This document shows, in pieces, positions 23,394 through 33,574 of a DNA stretch of 64,000 nucleotides. Positions within the stretch are counted from its first letter, which is position 1. Each line of letters opens with the position of its first letter. Both the position numbers and the translations under genes were made by a program. The stretch lies in the NCBI RefSeq assembly GCF_005121165.3, contig NZ_CP034413.3:3124001-3188000 (forward strand), written 5' to 3'. The stretch comes from Dysosmobacter welbionis (GTDB lineage: Bacteria; Bacillota; Clostridia; Oscillospirales; Oscillospiraceae). Below the pieces are notes generated by a model that was not told the DNA's origin, searched no databases, and saw only the letters and a program-made list of their open reading frames with translations.

Positions 23394-25202
23394 ATGGAGA
23401 TTCTGCAGGGGCTGCTGGACAACCTGACGGCCCTGCTGGCGGCACATCCGCTGGCGGGGGAGTGGTATATGGCCTTTGTGCGCTTTCTGTTTCCGGCTCT
23501 GGCCGTGCTGATCCTGTACCGGGCGGTCCGCTCTCTGCTGCGGATTCCCCACACGCCGGAGAACTGGGGCCAGCTGAGCCTGCCAAACGGCACGTCCCTG
23601 CCCCTGACCCACTGGGAGAACATCCTGGGCCGGAGCAAGACGGCGGACATCTATCTGAACTATCCCAGCATCTCCCGGCAGCATGCCGCCCTCTGCCGGG
23701 GCGAAGATGAGAACTGGACGCTGTACGACCTGGGGTCCAAGGGCGGCACGGCGGTGAATGGGGAGAAGGTGGCGTCCTCCGTTCCCGTGAAGCTGGGGGA
23801 TACCATCACTTTAGGGGGCGTGCCGTTGATCTTCCTGCCTCAGACCGTGGCGGAGCGGGAGGAGCAGGAGGCGAAGCGCCGGGCGGAGCGCCCCGCCGCC
23901 ATCTGGCCGTCTTTCCTGTGGCTGACGGTGTTTCAGGTGCTGGCCTGTCTGCAGCTGCTCGTGGCCGCCGGGACTGAGGCCACCATCGCCATCCCCCTGG
24001 CCTTCCTGGGGCTGACGGTGCTGATGTGGCTCTATTACGCGGCCCTGCGGGCCACTCGCTGCGTGGGCTTTGAGATGGAGACCATCGCCTTCTTCCTCTC
24101 CACGCTGTCACTGTCCATCACTGCCTCCAGTGCCCAGAGCAGTCTGTTCAAGCAGTTCCTGGCTATTTTGCTGGGGCTGGCGCTGTTTTTGGTGCTGGGA
24201 CTGTTCCTGCGGGACCTCAGCCGGGTGCAGAAGAACCGCTGGCTCATGGCGGCCGCCGCCATCGGCCTGCTGGGCATCACCCTGGTGATCGGCAACTCCA
24301 AATACGGCGCCGTCAACTGGATCTCCATTGGCGGCATGTCCTTCCAGCCGTCGGAGATCGCCAAGATCTGCTATATCTTCGCCGGCGCCGCCACACTGGA
24401 GCGGCTGTTCCACAAGCGGAACCTGACCCTCTTCATCGTGTTGACAGGCGTGTGTATCGGCCTGCTGGGCCTGATGAGCGACTTCGGCACCGCGGCCATT
24501 TTCTTCGTCACCTTCCTGGTGATCGCCTATATGCGGTCCGGGGATTTCGCCACACTGTCTTTGATCTGCGGCGGCGCTGTGTTTGGAGCGGGCATCATTT
24601 TGAAGTTCAAGCCCTATATCCTCAGCCGCTTCGCCTCCTGGGGCCACGCTTGGGAGGCCGCCTCCACCACCGGCTACCAGCAGACCCGCACCATGTCCGC
24701 CGCCGCCTCCGGGGGCCTTTTGGGTATGGGGGCCGGCAACGGCTGGCTCCATAACGTGGCGGCGGCGGACACAGACCTGGTGTTCGGTATGCTGTGCGAG
24801 GAGTGGGGGCTGCTGATCGCCGTGCTGGCAGTGGGCGCCATCATCACGTTGGCGTTTTTCGCCGCACGGGCCTGCCGGGTGGGGAGGTCCAGCTTTTACA
24901 CCATCGCAGCCTGCGCGGCATCGTCCCTGCTGGTGTTTCAGACCTGCCTGAACGTGTTCGGTTCCGTGGACCTGCTGCCCCTCACCGGCGTCACGTTCCC
25001 CTTTGTCTCCAACGGCGGCTCCGCTATGATGTCCGCGTGGGGGCTCCTAGCCTATCTGAAGGCCACAGATACCCGGGAGAACGCCAGCTTTGCCATCGCC
25101 CGCAAGCACCAGCGGCGCCTGACCCAGGCGGCCCGCCGGCGGGTGGAGCCGATAGGGGACCCCTTCGGCACGGAAAAGGAGGAACGCCATGAAGAAAATT
25201 GA
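23394..25202 (+). CDS. FtsW/RodA/SpoVE-family glycan polymerase with N-terminal FHA domain
   Basis: 602 aa. One membrane helix (about residues 20-42) leads into an FHA domain (residues 65-135; GRSKTADIYL, SRQHA, then GTAVNGEK), which binds phosphothreonine. The C-terminal two thirds is a SEDS membrane enzyme that polymerises lipid II; it has the ISIGGMSFQPSEIAK motif and the closing PFVSNGGS. A kinase such as PrkC/IreK could therefore signal to it through the FHA domain. The next gene, its likely transpeptidase partner, overlaps by 14 nt. This FHA-SEDS fusion occurs in other clostridia; the process served (elongation, division or sporulation) is not known. Confidence 0.9.
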   Translation: MEILQGLLDNLTALLAAHPLAGEWYMAFVRFLFPALAVLILYRAVRSLLRIPHTPENWGQLSLPNGTSLPLTHWENILGRSKTADIYLNYPSISRQHAALCRGEDENWTLYDLGSKGGTAVNGEKVASSVPVKLGDTITLGGVPLIFLPQTVAEREEQEAKRRAERPAAIWPSFLWLTVFQVLACLQLLVAAGTEATIAIPLAFLGLTVLMWLYYAALRATRCVGFEMETIAFFLSTLSLSITASSAQSSLFKQFLAILLGLALFLVLGLFLRDLSRVQKNRWLMAAAAIGLLGITLVIGNSKYGAVNWISIGGMSFQPSEIAKICYIFAGAATLERLFHKRNLTLFIVLTGVCIGLLGLMSDFGTAAIFFVTFLVIAYMRSGDFATLSLICGGAVFGAGIILKFKPYILSRFASWGHAWEAASTTGYQQTRTMSAAASGGLLGMGAGNGWLHNVAAADTDLVFGMLCEEWGLLIAVLAVGAIITLAFFAARACRVGRSSFYTIAACAASSLLVFQTCLNVFGSVDLLPLTGVTFPFVSNGGSAMMSAWGLLAYLKATDTRENASFAIARKHQRRLTQAARRRVEPIGDPFGTEKEERHEEN

Positions 25203-26555
25203 GCGGCGGGCCTTTGTCTGTCTGGCGCTGGCGCTGCTGCTGGCGGCGGGCCTGGGATTCTTCCTGGTGAAATACTTCCTGGACGGCGGCAGCTGGGCGT
25301 CCTCCGCCTTCAACCGCCACCTGTACAATAGCAGCGGCCAGCTTGCCAGCGGCACGGTGCTGGACCGGGACGGGGACGTGCTCTCCGAGGTGGTGGACGG
25401 ACAGCGCACCTATTACGACAATGCCACCGTCCGCAAGGCCACTCTCCATGCGGTGGGGGACCTACAGGGTAATATCGGCACCGGGGCCCTGAATGCCTTT
25501 GCCGACAAGCTGACCGGGTACAGCCTGCTGAACGGCGCCTTCGGCGCCCAGCGGGGGAACGACCTGTATCTGACCATTGACGCCCGGTATAACTATACCG
25601 CCTATGAGGCGCTTGGCGGCAAGTCCGGCACCGTGGCGGTCTACAACTACGAAACCGGAGAGATTCTGTGTATGGTCTCAGCCCCCAGCTACGACCCCCT
25701 GAACGTGCCGGAGGACATCACCACCAACGACCGGTACAAGGGCGCCTATCTGAACCGTTTCCTATCCTCTACTTTCACGCCGGGATCCGTGTACAAGACC
25801 GTGACCCTGGCGGCGGCTCTGGAGGATATCCCAGACCTGGCGGATCGGACCTGGACCTGCTCCGGCAGCGTCCAGATGGGGGACGAGACCATCATCTGCT
25901 CCGGCACCCACGGGGAGCAGGACATCGCCTCCGCCTTCGCCAACAGCTGCAACGTGGCCTTCGCCCAGATCGCCCAGGAGCTGGGGCCGGGCACTCTGGA
26001 GAAGTACACGGAGCAGGCGGGCCTGACCGGCAGCTATTCCATCAGCGGCCTGCCTACGGCAAAGGGCTCCTTTGACTTTGACAACATCACCGACGGTCAG
26101 CTGGGCTGGGCCGGCGTGGGACAGTACCACGACCAGGTGAACCCGGCGGCGCTGATGATCTACATGGGCGCCATCGCAAACGGCGGCAAGGCGGCGGAGC
26201 CGTATCTGATCCTCCGGACCGAGAGCGCCCTGGGTCTGCCGTCCCTGCCCCACTTCACCACCAGGACCGGCACGCTGATTTCTGCCGATACGGCGGCTGC
26301 GCTGGCGGACCTGATGGCCAACAACGTGACCCAGACTTACGGCGCCAGCCGCTTTCCCAATATGGACATCTGCGCCAAGTCCGGCACCGCTGAGGTGGGG
26401 GAGGGCCAGACGCCCCACGCCTGGTTCGCCGGCTTCCTCCGGGGGAGGAGACGCCTTACGCCTTTGTGGTGCTGGTGGAGAACGGCGGCGGCGGGTCCTC
26501 TGTGGCGGGCGGCGTGGCCGCCAAGGTTCTGGATGTCATCGTCAACGGATATTGA
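25189..26555 (+). CDS. Penicillin-binding protein, transpeptidase (PbpA-like; frameshifted near the end)
   Basis: Repaired length is 455 aa. One N-terminal membrane anchor precedes a short dimerisation region and a transpeptidase domain with the three active-site motifs: SVYK (near residue 200), SCN (near residue 252) and KSGT (near residue 395). The frame breaks at the G5 run 26441-26445; one added G restores an ordinary ending (TPYAFVVLVENGGGG...) and a stop at 26555. It overlaps the FHA-SEDS gene by 14 nt and should cross-link the strands that protein makes. The break looks like a sequence error because the repaired tail is typical for the family. Confidence 0.88.
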
Positions 26556-26573
26556 TACGAAAGCGGGAGCAAG

Positions 26574-26876
26574 ATGAACGACAAGAGAAAGGGTCTGCTG
26601 TTTCAGACCAAGAAACAGATGAACAACGGAGCTATCGCCACGGGGTTGGGATTCGTGCTGTACCTGGCCCTGCTGGCGATGGGGCTGGAGCTGCCGGCGG
26701 ACTTGGTGGCCGTTGCCTTCGGCGTGGTGGGAATTTTCAACTCCTTCTCCGTGCTGGAGGGGCGGCGCAAGGACAAGGAGAATATCTCCTACAATCTGCT
26801 GTGGGGACAGCTGGCGCTGACCATCTTCCTGGTGGCCTGCGCGGTGCTGGCCGTCAAGCAGCGGCTAGGGCTGTAA
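26574..26876 (+). CDS. Small membrane protein (100 aa)
   Basis: I do not recognise a family. Three hydrophobic segments (about residues 21-40, 45-58 and 74-92) flank a charged loop (EGRRKDKENISYN). It begins 18 nt after the transpeptidase stop in the same direction and ends at a strong terminator, so it is the last gene of the FHA-SEDS/PBP operon and may relate to wall synthesis. Confidence 0.65.
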   Translation: MNDKRKGLLFQTKKQMNNGAIATGLGFVLYLALLAMGLELPADLVAVAFGVVGIFNSFSVLEGRRKDKENISYNLLWGQLALTIFLVACAVLAVKQRLGL

Positions 26877-26880
26877 AAGG

Positions 26881-26919
26881 AAAAGCGGCGGGAATCCATC
26901 GGATTCCCGCCGCTTTTTT
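26881..26919. terminator. Bidirectional terminator between wall operon and MATE gene
   Basis: A 17-bp perfect stem (26881-26897 with 26901-26917) with a three-base loop and T-rich flanks on both strands, between convergent genes. Confidence 0.85.
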
Positions 26920-26920
26920 C

Positions 26921-28350
26921 TTATTCGGAAACGGTCTCCTCTTCCAAAGTGGGGGGACTTCCACCGGCGCGGGCGCGCCCTCCGGCAGCAGCTGGCGCTT
27001 GACCTTTTTCATGGCCCACAGGAAACAGATCACGTGGACGCCGAAGGTAATAGCCCAGCTGATGGGATAGGACCAGTAGATCGTCTGGATGGTGTGGAAC
27101 TGGGGCAGCTGAAAAATGGTGGCGATCCACAGCAGCCGCAGGCCGCAGGCGCCCACCAGGGACACCAGCATGGGCATGATGGAGTAGCCGATGCCGCGCA
27201 GGCCGCCCACCATCACGTCCATCATGCCGCAGAGGGCATAGGTGGTGCAGACGATGCCCATCCGCACCAATCCGGCCTCAATGACCGGGGGACTGGTGGT
27301 GTAGATGGACAGCAGTACCCGACCTGCCAGCGTGGCGGCGTTGCCCAGCACCAGCCCCACCACCAGCACGCAGCCCTGGGCGCGGATCATGATCTTGCGG
27401 ATGCGGTGGTAGTTACCGGCGCCGTAGTTCTGGCTGGTGAAGGAAATGGTGGCCTGATACATGGCGTTCATAGACACGTATACGAACTGCTCAATGTTGG
27501 CCGCAGCGGAGTTGCCAGCCATGATGACCTCACCGAAGGTATTGACGGAGGACTGGATCACCACGTTGGACAGGGAGAAGAGAATCCCCTGGAATCCGGC
27601 GGGCAGGCCGATGCGGAGGATCTGCCGCATGGCCTGGGGGTGGAGCCGCATCTTCTTGAGATCCAGGTGCAGCGGGCCGGTATCCTTCACCATGCAGCGG
27701 AGCACCAGGGAGGCGGAGATGCACTGGGAGATCACGGTGGCGATGGCCACACCTGCCACGTCCAGCTTGCAGACGATGACGAAGAAGAGATTCAGCACGA
27801 TGTTGACGACTCCCGCCAGGGAGAGGAAGTACAGCGGCCGCTGGGTATCGCCCTCCGCCCGCAGCAGGGCGGCGCCGAAGTTGTAGACCATGGTGGCCGT
27901 CATGCCCAGGAAGTAGATCCGCAGATACAGCGTGGCCAGATCCAACACGTTCTCCGGGGTCTGCATCCAGATCAGAATGGTCCGGGCACCGAAGACGCCC
28001 ACCACTGTCAACACCAGGCCGCTGATGATGCTCAGTAGGATGGAGGTGTGGACTACCCGGTGGAGCGCGTCTCTGTCTCGGGCGCCGTAGTATTTGGCCG
28101 CCAGGGTATTGGCACCCACGGCCAGACCTACAAACAGGTTGGTCAGCAGGCCGATCAGCGCGGTGTTGGACCCCACTGCCGCCAGGGAGTTGTCCCCGGC
28201 CCAGCGGCCCACCACCACGATATCCGCCGCGTTGAACAGTAGCTGCAGTACGCTGGAGCACATTAGCGGGATGGAGAACCGCAGCATCTTGGAGAGAATA
28301 GGGCCGTTGCACATATCGATCTCATAATGAGTCTGCTGCTTGCCTGCCAT
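26921..28350 (-). CDS. MATE-family efflux transporter (frameshifted near the end)
   Basis: Repaired length is 476 aa, twelve membrane helices. The opening (ILSKMLRFSIPLMCSSVLQ) and LFNAADIVVVGRW are typical of the clostridial MATE group related to DinF/NorM. The frame breaks at the G6 run 26951-26956 (C6 on the coding strand); adding one base gives the ending TLEEETVSE and a stop exactly at the terminator. The membrane part is whole, so function is probably intact. Substrate unknown. Confidence 0.88.
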
Positions 28351-28482
28351 GTCAGAAAACCTCGTATATGTCCCAGAATTTGCGCTGTATGACGCAAGCC
28401 ATATTCTAGCACGGAGCGTCTGGAAATGCTACTGGTTTCCACGAAAAATTTTACACGATTTTAACATTGGAAATTCTCAAAA

Positions 28483-28519
28483 AGCTGTGCCGGAGAGACA
28501 AAGCCTCTCCGGCACAGCT
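28483..28519 (-). terminator. Terminator of the metNIQ operon
   Basis: A 15-bp stem (AGCTGTGCCGGAGAG arm) is followed on the minus strand by TTTTGAGAATTTCC, 19 nt after the metQ stop. Confidence 0.75.
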
Positions 28520-28538
28520 GAATTGAAAGGAAATGATC

Positions 28539-29338
28539 TTAGAAGGCAGGTACTACGGCGCCGTCGAAGGTCTCGGTGATGTAGTCCCGGATGGTGTCGG
28601 AGTGGAGAGCATCCACCAGGGCCTGAATAGCCTCGTTGTTCTCATTGCCCTCCTTCACCACCAGTACGTTGACATAGGGGGAGTCGCTGGACTCGATGGC
28701 CAGAGCGTCTGTGGTGGGGTTCAGGCCGGCGCCCAGGGCGTAGTTGGAGTTGATGACGGCCAGATCCACGTCCGCAAGCACGCTGGGGATGGTGGCGGCC
28801 TCCAGCTCCTGGAACTCCAGATTCTTGGGATTGTCCACAATGTTGTTGGGAGTGGCGGTCAGGTTGGAGCTGTCGTCCAGGGTAATCAGGCCCTGGGCCT
28901 CCAGCAGCAGGAGGGCGCGGCCCTCATTGGTGGCATCGTTGGGAACGGCAATGACGGCGCCGTCGGGCAGATCCTCCAGGGAGGAGACCCGGCCCGCATA
29001 GATGCCCATGGGCTCGATGTGGACGCCGGCCACGCTCACCAGATGGGTGCCGCGGGTCTCGTTGAACTCCTCCAGATAGGGCAGGTGCTGGAAGTAGTTG
29101 GCGTCCTCGTCGCCGTCCTCCACGGCGGTGTTGGGCACCACGTAGTCGCTGTACTCGTTGACCACCAGCTCGATGCCCTGCTCCGCCAGGATGGGCACGC
29201 ACTGGTTCAGAATCTCGGCGTGGGGGTGGGAGAGGCGGCCACCGTCAGGGTGACGGTCTCAGCGGCATCGCTGCCGCAGGCGGCCAGGGACAGGCACAGG
29301 GTCAGGCCCAGCAGCAGGGCCAGCAGCTTCTTTTTCAT
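28539..29338 (-). CDS. metQ: Methionine ABC transporter substrate-binding lipoprotein (frameshifted here)
   Basis: Repaired length is 266 aa. A lipoprotein signal (LCLSLAACGS) is followed by a NlpA/MetQ domain; characteristic phrases are VAASPTPHAEIL at the N-terminus and VPNDATNEGRALLLLEAQG in the middle. The frame breaks at the G5 run 29222-29226 (plus strand); one added base joins signal and mature parts. Last gene of metN-metI-metQ, controlled by the T-box leader. D- or L-methionine is the expected ligand. Confidence 0.9.
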
Positions 29339-29425
29339 GTTTCGTTCCTCCAATAAAATATCGTTTATGATGTATTTCAAACGCTTGCCGGATTTTCAAG
29401 AGACAAACGATGAAAACGCCGGGGG

Positions 29426-30169
29426 TCACTTGGTATGGGCAAAGCGGGGCAGGAGATCGAGGGGGCCGGATTTTTTGGCGCCGGACGGCTGGTCCAGCCG
29501 CTTATCGATGCGCCGGGACAGCCAGTTGAAAATCAGCTGGACCACCTGCACCAGGATAATCAGGAACACCACCGTCACCCACATAACGGAGGTGATGCCC
29601 CGCTGATGGCCGTACCGGACGGCGATGTCGCCCAGGCCGCCGGCGCCCACGGTGCCAGCGATGGCGGTATAGGCCAGAATCGTCACCAGGGAGATGGCGC
29701 CCCCCAGGATCAAAGAGGGCTTCGCCTCCGGCAGGTACACCTTCCAGACGATCTGGAGGGTGGAGGCGCCCATGGACTGGGCGGCCTCGACCACACCGGC
29801 GTCTACCTCGTTCAGGGAGGTCTCCACCATCCGGGCGATGAAGGGGGCGGCGGACACCACCAGAGGTACGATGGCGCCTTTGACGCCGATGGTGGTGCCC
29901 ACCACCATCCGGGTGAAGGGCATAATGGCCACCATCAGAATGATGAAGGGGACGGACCGGCCGATGTTGACGATCCAGTCCAGCACCCGGTAGACGCCCC
30001 GGTGGGGCCGGATGCCGTGGGGCTGGGTCAGGATCAGGGCCACCCCCAGAGGGAGGCCGATCAGATAGGCGAATGCGGTGGAGATCACCACCATTACCAG
30101 GGTATCCCAGACACCATCTGTCAACACATTACCGTATTCGGCCCAGAAGGCTGCAATAGACTCAAACAT
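29426..30169 (-). CDS. metI: Methionine ABC transporter permease
   Basis: 247 aa with five to six membrane helices. The EAA motif (VEAAQSMGASTLQIVWKVYLP) that contacts the ATPase is clear. The start at 30169 overlaps the metN stop by 8 nt; upstream in-frame codons lie inside metN and are rejected. Matches MetI by length and the N-terminal DTLVMVVISTAFAYLIGLP stretch. Confidence 0.93.
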   Translation of the reverse strand: MFESIAAFWAEYGNVLTDGVWDTLVMVVISTAFAYLIGLPLGVALILTQPHGIRPHRGVYRVLDWIVNIGRSVPFIILMVAIMPFTRMVVGTTIGVKGAIVPLVVSAAPFIARMVETSLNEVDAGVVEAAQSMGASTLQIVWKVYLPEAKPSLILGGAISLVTILAYTAIAGTVGAGGLGDIAVRYGHQRGITSVMWVTVVFLIILVQVVQLIFNWLSRRIDKRLDQPSGAKKSGPLDLLPRFAHTK

Positions 30170-31172
30170 GGTATTCCACCTCCTCCGCAGAGACATTGGG
30201 CTGCGCCCGGATATAGCTGAGGGCTTTGGCGGCCTCATTGGGGTTGTCCGGCAGCCCAAGCAGCATGGTGCCGAAGGCCCTGCCCTCGATGTTGCGGGTG
30301 TCGGCACCCAGAATATTGACCTTCACCCCCAGGTCGATGGCGAGAGACGCGATCAGGGGCTGATACGCCGTACCGCCGTTGAAGGCCACGCGGACGGCGT
30401 GAGTACCTGCCGGATACTGTTCCAGGCTGACGCCACCGGGGTACACCAGCCGCCGGGCCGCATCCGTATGGGGATTGGAGAAGATGTCCTCCACCTTGCC
30501 CTGTTCAGCCACCACACCGCCGTCCAGGATCGCCACCCGGGAGCAGATCTCTTCGATGACGCTCATCTGGTGGGTGATGACCACCACGGTGACCCCAAGC
30601 TTCTCGTTCAGGTCCTTCAGCAAGGCCAGGATGGAGGCGGTGGTGGTGGGATCCAAGGCGGAGGTGGCTTCGTCACACAGCAGGACCTTGGGGTCCGTGG
30701 CCAGGGCCCTGGCGATGGCCACCCGCTGCTTCTGTCCGCCGGAGAGCTGGGAGGGATAGGCATCCGCTTTCTCCCGCAGGCCCACCAGGTCCAGCAGCTC
30801 CAGGGCCCGCTTTCTGGCCTGGGCAGCGGGGGTACCGCTGAGCTCCATGGGGAAGCAGACGTTTTTCAGCACCGTCCGCTGCATTAGCAGGTTGAAGCTT
30901 TGGAAGATCATAGTGACGTTCCGACGGGCCAGCCGCAGCTCTTTTTCGCTAAGGGCCGTCATATCCTTCCCGTCCACGATCACGGTGCCGGAGGTGGGAC
31001 GCTCCAGCAGGTTCATGCACCGCACCAGGGTGCTCTTGCCGGCGCCGGAGAGACCGATAATTCCGAAGATCTCCCCCTTCTGGATGTCCAGGCTGATGTC
31101 CTCCAGGGCATGGACGGCGTTTTCACCCGTTCCAAAGGTCTTGTACAGGTGCTGAATTTGAATGATAGACAC
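30162..31172 (-). CDS. metN: Methionine ABC transporter ATP-binding protein
   Basis: 336 aa, GTG start after AAAGGAGC. Walker A GLSGAGKST, signature LSGGQKQR and Walker B VLLCDEATSALD form the ATPase; the C-terminal 70 residues are the NIL domain (FNGGTAYQPLIASLA...), which binds methionine and shuts the transporter when the cell has enough. First gene of metNIQ; the T-box leader lies directly upstream. Longer readings run into the leader and are rejected. Confidence 0.95.
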   Translation of the reverse strand: MSIIQIQHLYKTFGTGENAVHALEDISLDIQKGEIFGIIGLSGAGKSTLVRCMNLLERPTSGTVIVDGKDMTALSEKELRLARRNVTMIFQSFNLLMQRTVLKNVCFPMELSGTPAAQARKRALELLDLVGLREKADAYPSQLSGGQKQRVAIARALATDPKVLLCDEATSALDPTTTASILALLKDLNEKLGVTVVVITHQMSVIEEICSRVAILDGGVVAEQGKVEDIFSNPHTDAARRLVYPGGVSLEQYPAGTHAVRVAFNGGTAYQPLIASLAIDLGVKVNILGADTRNIEGRAFGTMLLGLPDNPNEAAKALSYIRAQPNVSAEEVEYHV

Positions 31173-31205
31173 GGGATAACGCTCCTTTCCGGTGAATTCT
31201 GGCAA

Positions 31206-31500
31206 TAAAAAAGTCCTTGAGACAAAAGTCTCAAGGACGACGGAATTCGCCGTGGTACCACCTTGATTCGCACGCTTCCTCACGAAAGCGGCCTTGGGGA
31301 GTGCAAACACACTCCTGCGCTGTGACGTGCGCCCACGTCGTGACCTATGCCGGGACGGCGGTCGGCCACGCAACTCCGAGACCATGTTCTCCAAGCCCTT
31401 CCAGACCTCTTCTCACCACACGAGGCTCTCTGCGCTGTATCTGCCTGGGTACTCTTCTCTTCATCGTCTTTTGCTATCAGGTTATTCAATAACTGTCTCA
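31206..31500 (-). promoter_or_regulatory. T-box riboswitch (probably methionine-specific) of metNIQ
   Basis: On the minus strand the T-box sequence GGTGGTACCACGG (31250-31262) precedes a terminator with a 10-bp stem (31213-31222 with 31229-31238) and six T residues. Stem I shows an AGTA bulge (GAAGAGAAGAGTACCC) and a possible AUG specifier at 31383-31385. Uncharged tRNAMet would pair with it and prevent termination, turning on methionine uptake. The T-box is certain; the specifier position is read by eye. Confidence 0.9.
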
Positions 31501-31501
31501 T

Positions 31502-31530
31502 AGTTTATCTGATAACACCGGAAAAGTCAA
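31502..31530 (-). promoter_or_regulatory. Promoter of the metNIQ T-box transcript
   Basis: Minus-strand TTGACT and TAAACT with a 17-nt spacer, immediately upstream of the leader. Confidence 0.75.
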
Positions 31531-31646
31531 CAGGGCAACCTGCATAGAAATCCAGGCAAAAGACATGTGGTTCTGTGAGTTTCCACAAAGCGGCGTCGGG
31601 CGCTGTCGAAACCGGGAATTTTTTCAAGAGAAGAGGCAGTATCGGA

Positions 31647-31675
31647 TTGCAACTGCTGGGCAAAACTGCTATCAT
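31647..31675 (+). promoter_or_regulatory. Promoter of the DUF368 gene
   Basis: TTGCAA and TATCAT with a 17-nt spacer, 36 nt before the TTG start. Confidence 0.65.
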
Positions 31676-31711
31676 AAAATCCACAAGACCCAGGAGGATG
31701 GAGGAACGGCG

Positions 31712-32563
31712 TTGAGGCGGAAGCGGGATCGGAATTTTGGCATACGCTGGCTGCGGGACCTGCTGTGCGGCGTCCTGATCGGGGCCGGCGCCATCCTGCC
31801 GGGGGTTTCCGGCGGGGTGCTGGCGGTGGTGTTCGACATCTACCGTCCCTTTATGGAGGTGCTGACCCATCCCCGGGAGGCCATCCCCAAATACTGGCGG
31901 TGGTTTCTGCCCATCGGGCTGGGGTGCGCCATCGGCTTTCTGGGCTTTGCCAAGGGCATCGCCGCGGCCATCGACGTGTCCAGCACCGTCACTACCTGGC
32001 TGTTCATCGGCCTGATCGTGGGCACGGTCCCATCTCTCTTCCGGGAGGCGGGGAAGGAGGGACGCAGCATCGGCTCTTGGGTCAGCATGGCGGTGTGCGC
32101 CGGCGCCATCTTCTTCAGTCTGTTTTACGTAGGAAAAGTGATTTGCGTCACCGTGGAACCCAATTTCTGGTGGTATAACTTCTGCGGCGCCCTTTGGGGC
32201 ATGAGTCTGGTGATTCCAGGGCTGACCTCCTCCTCGGTAATGATGGCCCTGGGGCTGTACCAGCCCATGCTGGAAGGGCTGGCCCGGCTGGACTTCCTGG
32301 TGCTCTCCGCCTGCCTGCCGGGGATGGTGCTGACAATCCTGCTGCTGGCAAGGCTGGTGAGCTGGTTCTTCCGGAAGCACTACTCCATCGCTTTCCACGG
32401 GATCTTCGGCATCGTGCTGGCCTCCACATTGGTTATCATCCCCACCAGTTATGTGGGCGCGTGGGAGATTGTGCTGTCGGCGGTCTGCTGCATCGGCGGC
32501 TTTTTGCTGGCCTACTTCATGGCCCGGCTGGACCGGCGGATCCAGGAGAACGGCAGGGCCTGA
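31712..32563 (+). CDS. DUF368 family membrane protein
   Basis: 283 aa, TTG start with a GGAGGA ribosome site six bases upstream. About eight membrane helices; the two family signatures are present (GAGAILPGVSGGVLAVVFDIY near the N-terminus and LVIPGLTSSSVMMALGLY in the second half). Some DUF368 members have recently been described as undecaprenyl-phosphate translocases (PopT), recycling the lipid carrier for wall synthesis; whether this one does is inference. It is monocistronic. Confidence 0.87.
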   Translation: MRRKRDRNFGIRWLRDLLCGVLIGAGAILPGVSGGVLAVVFDIYRPFMEVLTHPREAIPKYWRWFLPIGLGCAIGFLGFAKGIAAAIDVSSTVTTWLFIGLIVGTVPSLFREAGKEGRSIGSWVSMAVCAGAIFFSLFYVGKVICVTVEPNFWWYNFCGALWGMSLVIPGLTSSSVMMALGLYQPMLEGLARLDFLVLSACLPGMVLTILLLARLVSWFFRKHYSIAFHGIFGIVLASTLVIIPTSYVGAWEIVLSAVCCIGGFLLAYFMARLDRRIQENGRA

Positions 32564-32570
32564 AACATGA

Positions 32571-32611
32571 AAAAAGTCCCCTCTGTGTTCCGGCACAGGG
32601 GGACTTTTTCA
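32571..32611. terminator. Bidirectional terminator between DUF368 and DMT genes
   Basis: A 16-bp stem with one bulge (AAAAAGTCCCC arm) has A- and T-tracts at both feet, between convergent genes. Confidence 0.85.
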
Positions 32612-33538
32612 TTACAGATCGAACACGCCCATGATGGCAATGCCCGCCACGATCAGCGCGATCATGGCGTAGTGCTTCCAGGAGAGCTTCTCCTTCAGGA
32701 AGATCCGGCTCCACAGCACGGAGGCCGCGCAGTAGGAGGCGATGATGGGCGCGGACATGGCCAGATGCTCCGTGTCCGCGATGGCGTAGATGTAGGCGAA
32801 CTGTCCAGCGGTCTCGCAGACGGCGCCCAGATACTTGGGGGCCTCCATCTTCGGCACCAGCCGGTCCCGCTTGATGAGCACCACATAGACGAAGCACACC
32901 ACGGCGGCCAGCAGGAACGTCAGCTCATAGGCCACGTTGGCGCTGGCCTCGTAGTCCTCCACGGTGCGGCTGATGATCTCCAGCACCCGGCTGTCGGCAA
33001 AGGTGCCGGCAGCGTCCAGCACGCAGTAAGCCGCAGGCATGGCCAGGGCCATGAAGCTCTTGGTGTACTTGTAGTTGCTTGCCTTCTGCCGCTCGATGCG
33101 CAGTTCGTCATCCTCCCGGGCCTCCACCACACCCAGGCCCACGGCGCCCACACACACCAGCGCCACGGCGAACAGGGCCAGGGGGGAGTATCCGGCGATG
33201 CCGTCAAAGAGGATAGCCAGCACAGCTACCAGGGCGCCGGAGGAGTTGCAGATAGGGGAGGAGATGGACAGCTCAATGTACCGCAGGCCCACATAGCCCA
33301 TGGCCATAGAGAGAATGTACAGGATCGAGACGGGCAGGTATGTCAGGATGATGTCCAGATTGATGACCGTACCGCCCACAAAGACCTCGTAGGCCGCGTG
33401 AAGGCCCATGACAACGCCCACGGCCATCACCATTTTCAGGTGGCTGTACTTGTCCCGGGCATCGCGGCAGCCGATTTTGGAAAAGAGGTCGGAGCCGCTC
33501 CAGCAGAGCAGCGCGATCAGAGAGAGCCAAAACCACAT
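32612..33538 (-). CDS. DMT-superfamily (EamA-like) transporter
   Basis: 308 aa with ten predicted helices in two repeats; the C-terminal SYCAASVLWSRIFLKEKLSWKHY is typical of EamA. DMT carriers export amino acids or metabolites. It is the last gene of an operon with a PLP enzyme and an AbrB-like regulator, so it may move the substrate or product of that enzyme. Substrate unknown. Confidence 0.87.
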   Translation of the reverse strand: MWFWLSLIALLCWSGSDLFSKIGCRDARDKYSHLKMVMAVGVVMGLHAAYEVFVGGTVINLDIILTYLPVSILYILSMAMGYVGLRYIELSISSPICNSSGALVAVLAILFDGIAGYSPLALFAVALVCVGAVGLGVVEAREDDELRIERQKASNYKYTKSFMALAMPAAYCVLDAAGTFADSRVLEIISRTVEDYEASANVAYELTFLLAAVVCFVYVVLIKRDRLVPKMEAPKYLGAVCETAGQFAYIYAIADTEHLAMSAPIIASYCAASVLWSRIFLKEKLSWKHYAMIALIVAGIAIMGVFDL

Positions 33539-33574
33539 ATTACGTTTTTCTCCTAAATCACTGTATTCAAAGCG

